Source of the DNA: Verrucomicrobiota bacterium
GTDB taxonomy: Bacteria; Verrucomicrobiota; Verrucomicrobiia; Limisphaerales; J093
Direction of reading: 5' to 3'
DNA: 64,000 nt
Assembly (NCBI GenBank): GCA_022710935.1
Contig: JAKLFY010000018.1
Coordinates: forward strand, 1 to 64,000
Shown here: positions 25,149-33,365 of the stretch, piece by piece
Layout: every line of letters begins with the position of its first letter
How positions within the stretch are numbered: the first letter of the stretch is position 1
Position numbers and translations under genes: made by a program
Notes under the pieces: model-generated
What the model saw: only the letters and a program-made list of their open reading frames with translations
Databases searched by the model: none
What the model was told of the DNA's origin: nothing

Positions 25149-25533
25149 CGTCCTGACCTCCCTGCTGACCCTGAGCGGCGCCCTGCTGGTTCTTGCCGCG
25201 GCGATCGGTGTGCTGCGACTGCCGGATGTGCTCTGCCGTGCGCACGCCGTCGCCAAGGCGTTGACGCTCGGCATTTTTCTCATGCTCCTGGGTTTGTGGG
25301 TCGACCAGGGCCAAAAGCAGGCCGCCCTCAAGATCTTCCTGGCCATCTTCTTTCAGGTCGTGACCATCCCCATCGGAAGCCATCTGATCGCCTTGTTGGC
25401 CTTCGAGAAGAACATCCCTCGCTGGCGGCATCGCCCCATCGAGGATCATCGGCGCGCCGGCGGCTCGAACGCCGTCCCGCATCCCGGGGGCGGCACGCCG
25501 TCGAGCGACGAATCTGACCGCCCTGCGCACTGA
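25141..25533 (+). CDS. mrpG: Mrp antiporter subunit G
   Basis: 130 residues. LLVLAAAIGVLRLPDVLCRA with HAVAKALTLGIFLMLLG fits MrpG, where an LRxPDxxxRxHAxxKA-type motif follows the first span. The last 40 residues are a charged tail (RWRHRPIEDHRRAGGSN) without family features. Last gene of the operon; it converges on carB with only 19 bp between stops and no visible terminator. Confidence 0.93.
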   Translation: MNDVLTSLLTLSGALLVLAAAIGVLRLPDVLCRAHAVAKALTLGIFLMLLGLWVDQGQKQAALKIFLAIFFQVVTIPIGSHLIALLAFEKNIPRWRHRPIEDHRRAGGSNAVPHPGGGTPSSDESDRPAH

Positions 25534-25552
25534 CGGGGCGTGAACGATGCGG

Positions 25553-28500
25553 TTAGCGGATGTCGGCGTGGTAGCTTTGGAGTGATTTCACCCCGGCGCG
25601 GCCCGATCGGCTCGCCTCGATGCCGACGACCGCAGCGCGCGCGGCGGCCACGGTGGTGAGGTAGGGGACCTTGTACTTGATGGCCGCCTTGCGAATGTAG
25701 GCGTCGTCAAACTGGCTGGTCTTGCCGATGGGCGTGTTGATGACCAGCGCGATCGCCCCGCTCTTGATCTCGTCCACCACGTTCGGGCGTTGGCCCTCGC
25801 GGACCTTGAAGCTCCGCTCGGAGGCGATGCCCTGCCGTTCGAGGAAGGCCTGCGTCCCCTCCGTGGCCTTGACCCGGAACCCCAGCCGCAGGAAATGCCG
25901 GGCCACGTCGGCGAGGGCCGGCTTGTCCGCATCGGTCACCGAAATGAACACCGTGCCCTGGAGCGGCAGCGGCGGGATGGCCGCTTCCTGGCTCTTGAAG
26001 TAGGCGAGGCCGAACGTGGGCGCCAGGCCGAGCACTTCTCCCGTCGAGCGCATCTCCGGCCCGAGCACGGGGTCGACTTCGGGAAACATGTTGAAGGGCA
26101 GCACGACTTCCTTCACGCCGACATGCGGGATGGTCCGGCGTTCGAGGCGCAGGTCGCGCAGCCGGGCGCCCAGCATGAGCTGAAGCGCGATGCGGGCCAT
26201 GGGCACATTGCAGACCTTCGAAACCAGCGGGACGGTGCGGGAGGCGCGGGGATTGGCTTCGAGGACGTACACCCGGCCCTCGCAGATGGCGTACTGGATG
26301 TTCATCACCCCGCAGACGTGGAGTTCGCGCCCGATGCGCAGGGTGAACTCCTCGATCGTGCGCAGGTGCTGCTCGGGCAGACTCACCGGCGGGATGGCGC
26401 AGGCGGAATCGCCCGAATGGATGCCCGCCAGCTCGATATGTTCCATCACCGCCGGCACGAAGGCGTCCGTGCCATCCGCCAGCGCGTCGGCCTCGGCCTC
26501 GATGGCGTTGGCCAGGAACCGGTCGATGAGGATGGGGCGTTGGGGTGTCACATCCACCGCCGCGGCCACATAGCACCGGAGCATCTCCTCGTCGTGGACG
26601 ACTTCCATGCCGCGTCCGCCCAGGACGAATGAAGGCCGGACCATGACAGGATAGCCGATGCGCTGGGCGATGGCGCGGGCCTCCTCGAACGAGCTGGCCA
26701 TGCCCGACTCGGGCATCGGGATGCCCATCCGCTCCATCATCTGGCGGAAGCGGTCCCGATCCTCCGCCAGGTCGATGGTGTCGGGCGACGTGCCCAGGAT
26801 GCGCACGCCGGCCGCGGCGAGTTCGCCGGCGATATTGAGCGGCGTTTGTCCGCCGAACTGGACGACCATGCCCTCCGGCTTTTCTTTCTGATAGATCGCC
26901 AGGACGTCCTCGGCGGTCAGCGGCTCGAAATAGAGCCTGTCGGACGTGTCGTAGTCGGTGGAGACCGTCTCCGGATTGCAATTCACCATGATCGTTTCGT
27001 AGCCGGCCTCGCGCAGGGCCAGGGCCGCGTGCACGCAGCAGTAATCGAACTCGATCCCCTGCCCGATGCGGTTGGGTCCGCCCCCGAGGACCATGACCTT
27101 CTTGCGAGTGCTGACGGCGACGCGGTCGGGGCCGTTGTAGGTCGAGTAGTAGTAAGCGGCCTTCTCGACGCCGCTGACCGGGATGGCATCCCAGCACTCG
27201 ACCACGCCGAGAGCGATGCGCCGTTCCCGCAGATCGGTCTCGGGCACGCCCAGCAACTGGGCCAGATACCTGTCGGCGAAGCCGTCGCGCTTGGCCTGGA
27301 TGAGGAGGGCGTCGGGGAGCTGGCGCCCGCGATACGCGAGGATCGTCTCTTCGAGATCGACCAGCTCCTTCATCTGTTGGATGAACCAGGCCTTGATGTG
27401 GGTCTTGGCGGCGAGTTCGTCCACCGTGGCGCCCTTGCGGAGCGCCTCGTACATCAGCCACTGGCGCTCGCTGGTCGGCTCGTTCAGAAGGGCCATCAGC
27501 TCGGGCAGCGATTTGCCGTGAAAATCCTTCGCAAAGCCGAGTCCGTAGCGCCCGTTTTCGAGCGAGCGGACGGCCTTTTGAAACGCTTCCTTGTAGTTCT
27601 TACCGATGCTCATGACCTCGCCCACGGCACGCATTTGGGTCCCGAGCTTGTCCTCCGCCCCCTTGAACTTCTCGAATGCCCAGCGGGCGAACTTCACCAC
27701 CACATAGTCGCCCGACGGCGTGTACTTCTCGAGCGTGCCGTCCCGCCAGTAGGGGATTTCGTCGAGCGTCAGCCCGCTGGCGAGCTTGGCCGAGATCAGC
27801 GCGATCGGGAAACCGGTCGCCTTCGACGCGAGCGCGGACGATCGGGAGGTGCGCGGGTTGATCTCGATGACGACGACGCGTCCGGTCTGCGGGTCATGGG
27901 CGAACTGGATGTTGGTGCCGCCGATCACGCCGATCGACTCGACAATGCGGTAGGAGTACTCCTGCAGGCGGGCCTGCAGTTTGGGGTCGATTGTCAGCAT
28001 CGGCGCCACGCACAGGGAATCGCCGGTATGCACGCCCATCGCGTCCACGTTCTCGATGAAGCAGACGGTGATCATCTGGTCCTTGGCGTCACGCACCACC
28101 TCGAGCTCGAGCTCCTCCCACCCGAGCACCGATTCCTCGATCAGAATCTGTCCCACCATGCTGGCCGCCAACCCGCGGTTGGCCACCAGACGCAATTCCT
28201 CGACATTGTAGACGTGCCCGCCGCCCGTGCCCCCCAGCGTGTAGGCCGGACGGACCACGACCGGGTAGCCCAGATCCGCCGCCACGCGCTCGGCCTCCTC
28301 GACGCTGAACGCCGGCGCGCTGCGCGGCATATCGATGCCCAGGCGCTTCATCGTCTCCTTGAAGATGATGCGGTCCTCGCCCTTCTCGATCGCATCCGCC
28401 TGCACCCCGATGATCTGAACGCCGTAGCGGGCCAGCACGCCCGCCTTGGCCAGTTGCGCCGAGAGGTTCAATCCTGTCTGGCCGCCCAGGTTTGGCAGCA

Positions 28501-28756
28501 AGGCGTCGGGGCGCTCCTTCTCGATGATCTCGGTCAGGGCCGCGAGCGTGAGCGGCTCGATGTACGTGACGTCGGCCGTGCCCGGATCGGTCATGATGGT
28601 GGCCGGATTCGAGTTCACGAGCACGATCTGGTAGCCCAGACCGCGCAGCGCCTTGCACGCCTGCGTGCCGGAATAATCGAATTCGCAGGCCTGCCCGATC
28701 ACAATGGGACCGGAGCCGATGATGAGGACTTTGTGGATGTCGGTTCGTTTAGGCAT
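25553..28756 (-). CDS. carB: Carbamoyl-phosphate synthase large subunit
   Basis: 1067 residues from the ATG at 28756 (MPKRTDIHKVLIIGSGPIVI), the universal CarB start; an open frame continues upstream without family features. CarB makes carbamoyl phosphate for pyrimidine and arginine synthesis using ammonia from CarA. Two ATP-grasp halves are seen: GSGPIVIGQACEFDYSG with RTSRSSALASKATGFP in the first, and GGGPNRIGQGIEFDYCC with ANPRASRTVPLVSKV in the second. The C-terminal MGS-like allosteric domain includes VINTPIGKTSQFDDAYIRKA. carA is not in the window. The 238-bp upstream gap (28757-28994) has no gene and holds a direct repeat AAATCCCGGAGG. Confidence 0.97.
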   Translation of the reverse strand: MPKRTDIHKVLIIGSGPIVIGQACEFDYSGTQACKALRGLGYQIVLVNSNPATIMTDPGTADVTYIEPLTLAALTEIIEKERPDALLPNLGGQTGLNLSAQLAKAGVLARYGVQIIGVQADAIEKGEDRIIFKETMKRLGIDMPRSAPAFSVEEAERVAADLGYPVVVRPAYTLGGTGGGHVYNVEELRLVANRGLAASMVGQILIEESVLGWEELELEVVRDAKDQMITVCFIENVDAMGVHTGDSLCVAPMLTIDPKLQARLQEYSYRIVESIGVIGGTNIQFAHDPQTGRVVVIEINPRTSRSSALASKATGFPIALISAKLASGLTLDEIPYWRDGTLEKYTPSGDYVVVKFARWAFEKFKGAEDKLGTQMRAVGEVMSIGKNYKEAFQKAVRSLENGRYGLGFAKDFHGKSLPELMALLNEPTSERQWLMYEALRKGATVDELAAKTHIKAWFIQQMKELVDLEETILAYRGRQLPDALLIQAKRDGFADRYLAQLLGVPETDLRERRIALGVVECWDAIPVSGVEKAAYYYSTYNGPDRVAVSTRKKVMVLGGGPNRIGQGIEFDYCCVHAALALREAGYETIMVNCNPETVSTDYDTSDRLYFEPLTAEDVLAIYQKEKPEGMVVQFGGQTPLNIAGELAAAGVRILGTSPDTIDLAEDRDRFRQMMERMGIPMPESGMASSFEEARAIAQRIGYPVMVRPSFVLGGRGMEVVHDEEMLRCYVAAAVDVTPQRPILIDRFLANAIEAEADALADGTDAFVPAVMEHIELAGIHSGDSACAIPPVSLPEQHLRTIEEFTLRIGRELHVCGVMNIQYAICEGRVYVLEANPRASRTVPLVSKVCNVPMARIALQLMLGARLRDLRLERRTIPHVGVKEVVLPFNMFPEVDPVLGPEMRSTGEVLGLAPTFGLAYFKSQEAAIPPLPLQGTVFISVTDADKPALADVARHFLRLGFRVKATEGTQAFLERQGIASERSFKVREGQRPNVVDEIKSGAIALVINTPIGKTSQFDDAYIRKAAIKYKVPYLTTVAAARAAVVGIEASRSGRAGVKSLQSYHADIR

Positions 28757-28994
28757 AACGGCACACGTTCGGATACAAAGGTTGCAGAGGCCCGGGGGCG
28801 GTTTCCGGGTTCCGGCGCACCAAAAAGCGGCGTGACTTATAGCGGCACCGGCGGAGCCCCCGCAACTCAAATCCCGGAGGCAAATCCCGGAGGTGGCAAT
28901 CCCGACCGGGCCTCGCAGGCGTGACCCAACGAAGAGTCCTTCGCATCCGGCGGCGTGAAGGAAGGCATGCCCCCGAAGCGAAGGATTGACGGCG

Positions 28995-29654
28995 TCACGG
29001 CCACCAGCGGAGGCTGGGGTGATTGGTGCGGGCCTTGCCGCGCTCGAAATCCCAGTAGGCCGTGCACCGGTGACGCGCGACGTGGCCGTCCAGAAACAGA
29101 AACTGCGCCCCTGCGTTGTGCAGATTGGTCGGGACAAATGACCACCCCCCGACCGCCGGCAGGTTCTTCGTGTCGAACAGCCAGATGACGGCGGAGGGTT
29201 CGCCGATTGCGCCAAGCCGGACTGGACGCGCCTCGTCGCCGGTGCCGTTGACGTGTTCATTCAGACAGTAGTGGAAGAGATTGCGCCCGTTGCTGCGCCG
29301 CTTGTTGGCCGGACATGCCCAGACCGACTTGTCCGGAGCCGCCAGGGGATTTGTTCGCCAGGCCAGATCGTGATACCGGGGAAGACCCAATTGGGCGGGC
29401 AACTGGACGTACCATCCGACGTTCGTCGCCGTTGGGGCGGGGTTGGGGGAGCCGTCAGGCGGCAGATAGTCGTCGTGGTCCGCCGTGTAGAGCTGGGTGG
29501 CCAGACCCCATTGGCGCAGGTTGTTCACACACTCGATTGCCTGGACGCGGGACTTGGCCCGAACCAGGGCGGGCAGGAGCAGCGTCGCCAAAACCGCCAG
29601 AATGCCCGCCGCAACCAAAAGCTCGATCAACGTGAAGCCAGACCGTGTTCTCAT
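28995..29654 (-). CDS. Prepilin-type N-terminal domain, H-X9-DG protein
   Basis: 219 residues from the ATG at 29654, chosen because a perfect AGGAGG ribosome-binding site lies 8 bases upstream; an in-frame ATG at 29738 would put an unlikely leader before the pilin signal. [20 protein letters not shown] has the class III signal (cut after Gly6) with Glu at +5. The H-X9-DG motif is HNAGAQFLFLDG near the C-terminus. IECVNNLRQWGLATQLYTAD is family-typical. Single gene; like the one at 519-1277 it probably is an exported pseudopilin-like protein of unknown role. Confidence 0.9.
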   Translation of the reverse strand: MRTRSGFTLIELLVAAGILAVLATLLLPALVRAKSRVQAIECVNNLRQWGLATQLYTADHDDYLPPDGSPNPAPTATNVGWYVQLPAQLGLPRYHDLAWRTNPLAAPDKSVWACPANKRRSNGRNLFHYCLNEHVNGTGDEARPVRLGAIGEPSAVIWLFDTKNLPAVGGWSFVPTNLHNAGAQFLFLDGHVARHRCTAYWDFERGKARTNHPSLRWWP

Positions 29655-29773
29655 GGGACAACCTCCTCTCCTTGACGAGCGATAATGTACGCGTGCAACG
29701 CCGGGGCGCAAGGGATGTCCGCGGCGCCAATGCCGCATTGACCTGCGCCCACCCGATGCACACTATCCGCGCC

Positions 29774-31186
29774 ATGAATCAACCGCCGATCGCGCTGACA
29801 TCTCGCCGGGACTTTCTGAAGAACACGGGCCGTTTCGCGGCCGCATCCGCCTTGGCCGGCGTGGCCCTGCCGCACGTCCATCCGGCGGGCAGCGACACGA
29901 TTCAAGTCGCCTTGATCGGATGCGGCGGGCGCGGGACGGGGGCCGCGGCCAACGCCCTGGCGGTAAAGAACGGCTCGCTGAAGCTGGTGGCGATGGCGGA
30001 TGTCTTTGCCGCGCGTCTGGACGGCAGTTACCAGGCCCTGCGTCAGGCCGCCACCGCCCCGGTCGAGGGCGCGCCGGAGACCCGGGTCAGCGGTTTCGCG
30101 GCGTCCCAAATCGAAGTGCCGCCTGACCGGCGTTTTGTCGGGTTCGACGCCTACCAGAAAGCGATGGACTGCCTGAAGCCGGGCGACATCGCGATCCTCA
30201 CCACACCGGTGGCCTTTCGCGGGATCCATTTCGAGTACGCGATTGGCAAGGGGCTGCATGTGTTCATGGAGAAACCCATCACGACCGACGGCCCGACCAC
30301 GCGCCGGATGCTGGCGTTGGGCGAAGAGTCGGTGAAAAAGAACCTCAAGGTCGGCGTCGGGCTGATGTGCCGTCACTGCCAGGCCCGCTGGGAGTTGTAC
30401 AGGCGGATCAAAGAGGGCGAAATCGGCGACATCACAACCATGCGGACCTACCGGTTGGTTGCGCCGGCCGGTTTCACGGGGCCCAAGCCCGAGGGCATGA
30501 GCGAGGTCCTCTACCAGGTGCAGCGGTATCTCGGCTTCTTCTGGGCCAGCGGCGGTGTGTTCCACGACTACGTCGCCCACAATGTCGACGAATGCTGCTG
30601 GATGAAGGAGGCGTGGCCGGTTCAGGCCCAGGGCATGGGCGCCCGCCTCTACCGCGGGGATGCCGTGGACCAGAACTTCGACCACTACTCGATCGAGTAC
30701 ACGTTCGAGGATGGAACCAAGCTTTTCCTCCAGTCACGCTACATGCCCGGCTGCCACGAGGAATTCGCCAGTTACGCCCATGGCACCCGCGGCGCCGCCG
30801 TCATCTCGACGTTCGTCCACACCCCAGCCAAATGCCGGGTCTACAAGGGACACGCCATGACCCGCGAGAATCTGGCCTGGGCCTTCCCACAACCCGAGCC
30901 GGATCCCTACCAGCTCGAATGGGACCACCTGGTCGAGGCCATCCAACAGAACCAGCCGTTCAACGAAGTGAAACGCGGCGCCGAAGCCAGCCTGGTGGTC
31001 CTCATGGGCCGCCGCGCCGTTCACACCGGCCAGGTCGTCACCTTCGACGACATGCTCCAGTGCGACGAAGAGTTCGCGCCAGGCCTCGAACAGTTGACTG
31101 CCGATTCCCCCGCGCCGGTCCGGCCGGGGCCGGATGGCCTCTATCCGTCCCCCCAACCGGGCCTGAAGAAAACGCGCGAGTGCTAG
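29774..31186 (+). CDS. Gfo/Idh/MocA-family oxidoreductase, Tat-exported
   Basis: 470 residues from the ATG at 29774 (a start at 29756 is possible). A twin-arginine signal is seen at residues 10-16 (SRRDFLK) followed by RFAAASALAGVALP. The NAD(P)-binding strand is IQVALIGCGGRGTGAAANAL and the family EKP motif is HVFMEKPITTDGPTTRRML; a substrate-binding C-terminal domain with FHDYVAHNVDECCWMKEAWP follows. Exported members of this family are very common in Verrucomicrobiota and are thought to act on sugars or sugar derivatives with tightly held cofactor. Substrate unknown. The stop TAG (31184-31186) is part of repeat B5. Confidence 0.9.
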   Translation: MNQPPIALTSRRDFLKNTGRFAAASALAGVALPHVHPAGSDTIQVALIGCGGRGTGAAANALAVKNGSLKLVAMADVFAARLDGSYQALRQAATAPVEGAPETRVSGFAASQIEVPPDRRFVGFDAYQKAMDCLKPGDIAILTTPVAFRGIHFEYAIGKGLHVFMEKPITTDGPTTRRMLALGEESVKKNLKVGVGLMCRHCQARWELYRRIKEGEIGDITTMRTYRLVAPAGFTGPKPEGMSEVLYQVQRYLGFFWASGGVFHDYVAHNVDECCWMKEAWPVQAQGMGARLYRGDAVDQNFDHYSIEYTFEDGTKLFLQSRYMPGCHEEFASYAHGTRGAAVISTFVHTPAKCRVYKGHAMTRENLAWAFPQPEPDPYQLEWDHLVEAIQQNQPFNEVKRGAEASLVVLMGRRAVHTGQVVTFDDMLQCDEEFAPGLEQLTADSPAPVRPGPDGLYPSPQPGLKKTREC

Positions 31187-31256
31187 CCCGCATGTTTCAC
31201 GGAGTTGTGACCGCCGCCATGCGGAAAACTCCAAAATGCGGACTGCTGCGGGCTAG
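31183..31256 (+). repeat. Family B inverted-repeat element (B5)
   Basis: 74 bp with perfect 10-bp ends CTAGCCCGCA / TGCGGGCTAG, an inner GGAGTT/AACTCC stem and a tip hairpin CCGC-CAT-GCGG. Its first CTAG contains the TAG stop of the oxidoreductase gene. It is directly joined to family C copy C2. The pair is a second copy of the arrangement at 5877-6066. Confidence 0.85.
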
Positions 31257-31368
31257 CCGCAAAACCGCGCCGGGCCAAAAGGTCCTGAGGAGGGCAACAC
31301 TCGGGATGGAGAGGCTCCCCGATCGGTCGCGGCTTGCCTTCTGGAGCCCATCCAGGCGCGGTTTTGCC
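31257..31368 (+). repeat. Family C repeat (C2), joined to family B copy B5
   Basis: 112 bp bounded by GCAAAACCGCGCC (31259-31271) and its reverse complement GGCGCGGTTTTGC (31355-31367). Internal bases align loosely with the reverse complement of C1 (shared GCAACAC and GGAGGCTC-like blocks). It lies between B5 and the esterase gene at 31418 and may hold or affect that gene's promoter. Confidence 0.75.
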
Positions 31369-31417
31369 TGAGCGCCGGGTTTGACACTTCTGTCGAAGGG
31401 GCGTAAAGGACTCGGTC

Positions 31418-32527
31418 ATGAATTCCACCGCTCTGCTGGCGCCCCTGCTGCTTGCCGCCCTCACGCTCGATGCCGCCGAGACACCGGCGCCGCGTCCCCG
31501 CGCCATGCCCGTCGTGTCCCCCGAGTTGCAGTCGGGCCGGCGCGTGACATTCCGCCTTCAGGCGCCCAGAGCGGAGGAGGTTGTCGTCACGGGCCAGTGG
31601 CCCGACGGGCGGGTGCCGATGACGAAGGACGCGGAGGGTGTCTGGACCGCCGCGATCGGCCCGATCGACGCCGGGGTGTGGGAATACAGCTTCCAGGTCG
31701 ACGGGTTGGCGATGATCGACCCTGGGAATCCAGCCATCAAACCGATGCGTCAGCCCCGCACCAGCATTCTGCATCTGCCCGGCGATCCCCCGCTCCTCCA
31801 CGATTTCAGGGATGTTCCCCACGGCGCGCTGCATCAGCACACGTATGTCTCGAAGACCCTGGGCCGCCCGCGCTCGATGGTCGTCTACACGCCGCCCGGA
31901 TACGGTCTCGAGCCCGATCGGCGGTACCCGGTCCTCTACCTCCAGCACGGGATGGGAGACAGCGAAGCCACCTGGACGGTCCACGGCAAGGCGCATTGGA
32001 TCCTCGACAACCTGATCGCTCAAGGCCGCGCCCAACCCATGGCGATCGTGATGCTCGATGGGCACGCCGCAATCGGAGGCCCGACGGCATTCGGCGGCAA
32101 CTCGGCCGCCTTCGAGCTCGATCTGATCGACGATGCCATGCCCTTCGTCGAGGCCAACTACCGCGTCGCCGCGGAGGCAACATCCCGCGCGATTGTCGGC
32201 CTGAGCATGGGAGGTGAGCAGGCCCTCCGCATCGGGCTCACACACCCCGATCGTTTCGCCTGGATCGGCGGGTTCAGCGCCGCCACGCCGATGCGCGACG
32301 CCGTGAAATCCGCGCTCGACAATGCCGCGTCCATCAATGCGCAACTGAAGCTCCTCTGGATTGCGTGCGGCAGGGACGATTTTCTGCTCAAGCGCAACGA
32401 GGACTTCATCGCCGTGCTCAAGGAGAAGGAGATCCGACACGAATGGCTGCTGACCGAAGGGAACCATAGCTGGCCGGTCTGGCGAGGGTACCTGGGCCAG
32501 ATCGCCTCGCGACTCTTCCAGCCCTAA
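31418..32527 (+). CDS. Exported esterase, CBM48-like domain plus esterase D fold
   Basis: 369 residues. A signal peptide (MNSTALLAPLLLAALTLDAA) is followed by an Ig-like CBM48/E-set domain (about 35-125, with VTFRLQAPRAEEVVVTGQWP and GVWEYSFQVDG). The alpha/beta-hydrolase domain carries RPRSMVVYTPPGYGLEPDRR, the nucleophile S263 in GLSMGG, the acid near D320-D321 (CGRDDF) and H350 (GNHSWP). This architecture matches bacterial feruloyl/acetyl xylan esterase-like proteins (XynZ-type), which clip ester side groups from plant polysaccharides; the exact substrate is inferred. The TAA stop is inside repeat B6. Confidence 0.88.
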   Translation: MNSTALLAPLLLAALTLDAAETPAPRPRAMPVVSPELQSGRRVTFRLQAPRAEEVVVTGQWPDGRVPMTKDAEGVWTAAIGPIDAGVWEYSFQVDGLAMIDPGNPAIKPMRQPRTSILHLPGDPPLLHDFRDVPHGALHQHTYVSKTLGRPRSMVVYTPPGYGLEPDRRYPVLYLQHGMGDSEATWTVHGKAHWILDNLIAQGRAQPMAIVMLDGHAAIGGPTAFGGNSAAFELDLIDDAMPFVEANYRVAAEATSRAIVGLSMGGEQALRIGLTHPDRFAWIGGFSAATPMRDAVKSALDNAASINAQLKLLWIACGRDDFLLKRNEDFIAVLKEKEIRHEWLLTEGNHSWPVWRGYLGQIASRLFQP

Positions 32528-32595
32528 CCCGGAAATCTCACCAGTAGGGCGGTCCCGGCATTCCTGACGGTCCGTGGGTGAGAAATGCGGGCTAA
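32524..32595. repeat. Family B inverted-repeat element (B6) serving two convergent genes
   Basis: 72 bp. The left end CTAACCCGGA holds the TAA stop of the esterase (32525-32527); the right end, TTAGCCCGCA on the minus strand, holds the TAG stop of the LolA-like gene (32592-32594). Ends are imperfectly paired (CTAACCCG / CGGGCTAA), with a second arm TCTCACC / GGTGAGA. It fills the entire gap between the two convergent genes. Confidence 0.8.
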
Positions 32596-33365
32596 CGATC
32601 CTCGATCTCGAGATCGAACTCGATCCGCGTCCGGGCGTCTGTCTCTTCGTTGCGAATCTCCATCGACTTCAATTGCCAGCGGCCCTGGACCTTCTTGAAG
32701 CTGCCGATCGAGAACTCCTTCAGGAGCCGGCGCTCCCGATCGTACCCCTCGGCACGGAGAATGCCCCGATGCTCGATGTCGATCCACGACAGCACGCGCG
32801 CGTAGTTGGTTGAACTCGGGTTTGGATTCAGACTCTCGAGGACTTTGCAGGATCGTCCCTTGCGCATCTCGCTCCGCACCACCCGCTGCCCCGGCCAATC
32901 GAGAAACTCGAGCCCCAAATCTGACAGCCAAAACTCGGACCCCGCGAACGGAATAGACGCCGCGTCGCCGGTCAAAGTGACCGCATCCGAGGCGCCCACG
33001 GCCGTCCCGAGCGCGCGCGAGTGGTCGTAGCGCGTCGGCGCCCCCTCCGCACGGGTCACAGTCAGAGTTTCGATCGGCTCCTGGCCGGGCCCCAAGGCCA
33101 AATACCGGGTCTGCCAGTACTCGGCGCGGGGCGTGATCTCCAGACGCACGGGAATCGCCTCCCGCCATTTGCCGTAAGGATCCCGGGTCCGCAGAACGCC
33201 GCCGCTGCTGAGCGGCTCTTCCGGGCGTTGACTCCGCAGTTCAGCCGCCAACAGCCGGCCCTCGGCCTCCGCGGGCGTCTGTTCCGCGGACAACGCAAGG
33301 CCTGGGACGAACGCGATCGCGATCGCGAGAGCCAGGCGAGCCTGGAGGATGATACGCGGTTTCAT
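32592..33365 (-). CDS. Outer-membrane lipoprotein-sorting protein (LolA-like)
   Basis: 257 residues. A signal peptide (MKPRIILQARLALAIAIAF, cut after ALSA) is followed by a beta-rich domain with VTLTGDAASIPFAGSEFWLS and DLGLEFLDWPGQRVVRSEMR, the pattern of the LolA-like/'outer membrane lipoprotein-sorting protein' group (PF17131). These proteins are related to the LolA/LolB half-barrel that carries lipids or lipoproteins in the periplasm. The specific cargo is unknown. The start overlaps the lon stop (ATGA at 33362-33365), so lon and this gene are probably co-transcribed. Confidence 0.8.
   Translation of the reverse strand: MKPRIILQARLALAIAIAFVPGLALSAEQTPAEAEGRLLAAELRSQRPEEPLSSGGVLRTRDPYGKWREAIPVRLEITPRAEYWQTRYLALGPGQEPIETLTVTRAEGAPTRYDHSRALGTAVGASDAVTLTGDAASIPFAGSEFWLSDLGLEFLDWPGQRVVRSEMRKGRSCKVLESLNPNPSSTNYARVLSWIDIEHRGILRAEGYDRERRLLKEFSIGSFKKVQGRWQLKSMEIRNEETDARTRIEFDLEIEDR

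Noticed and set aside
25707-27461. 584-codon open frame on the minus strand inside carB
   Set aside because: It is an out-of-frame shadow of carB; the translation is Arg/Gly/Pro-rich without family motifs, while carB has full ATP-grasp motifs.
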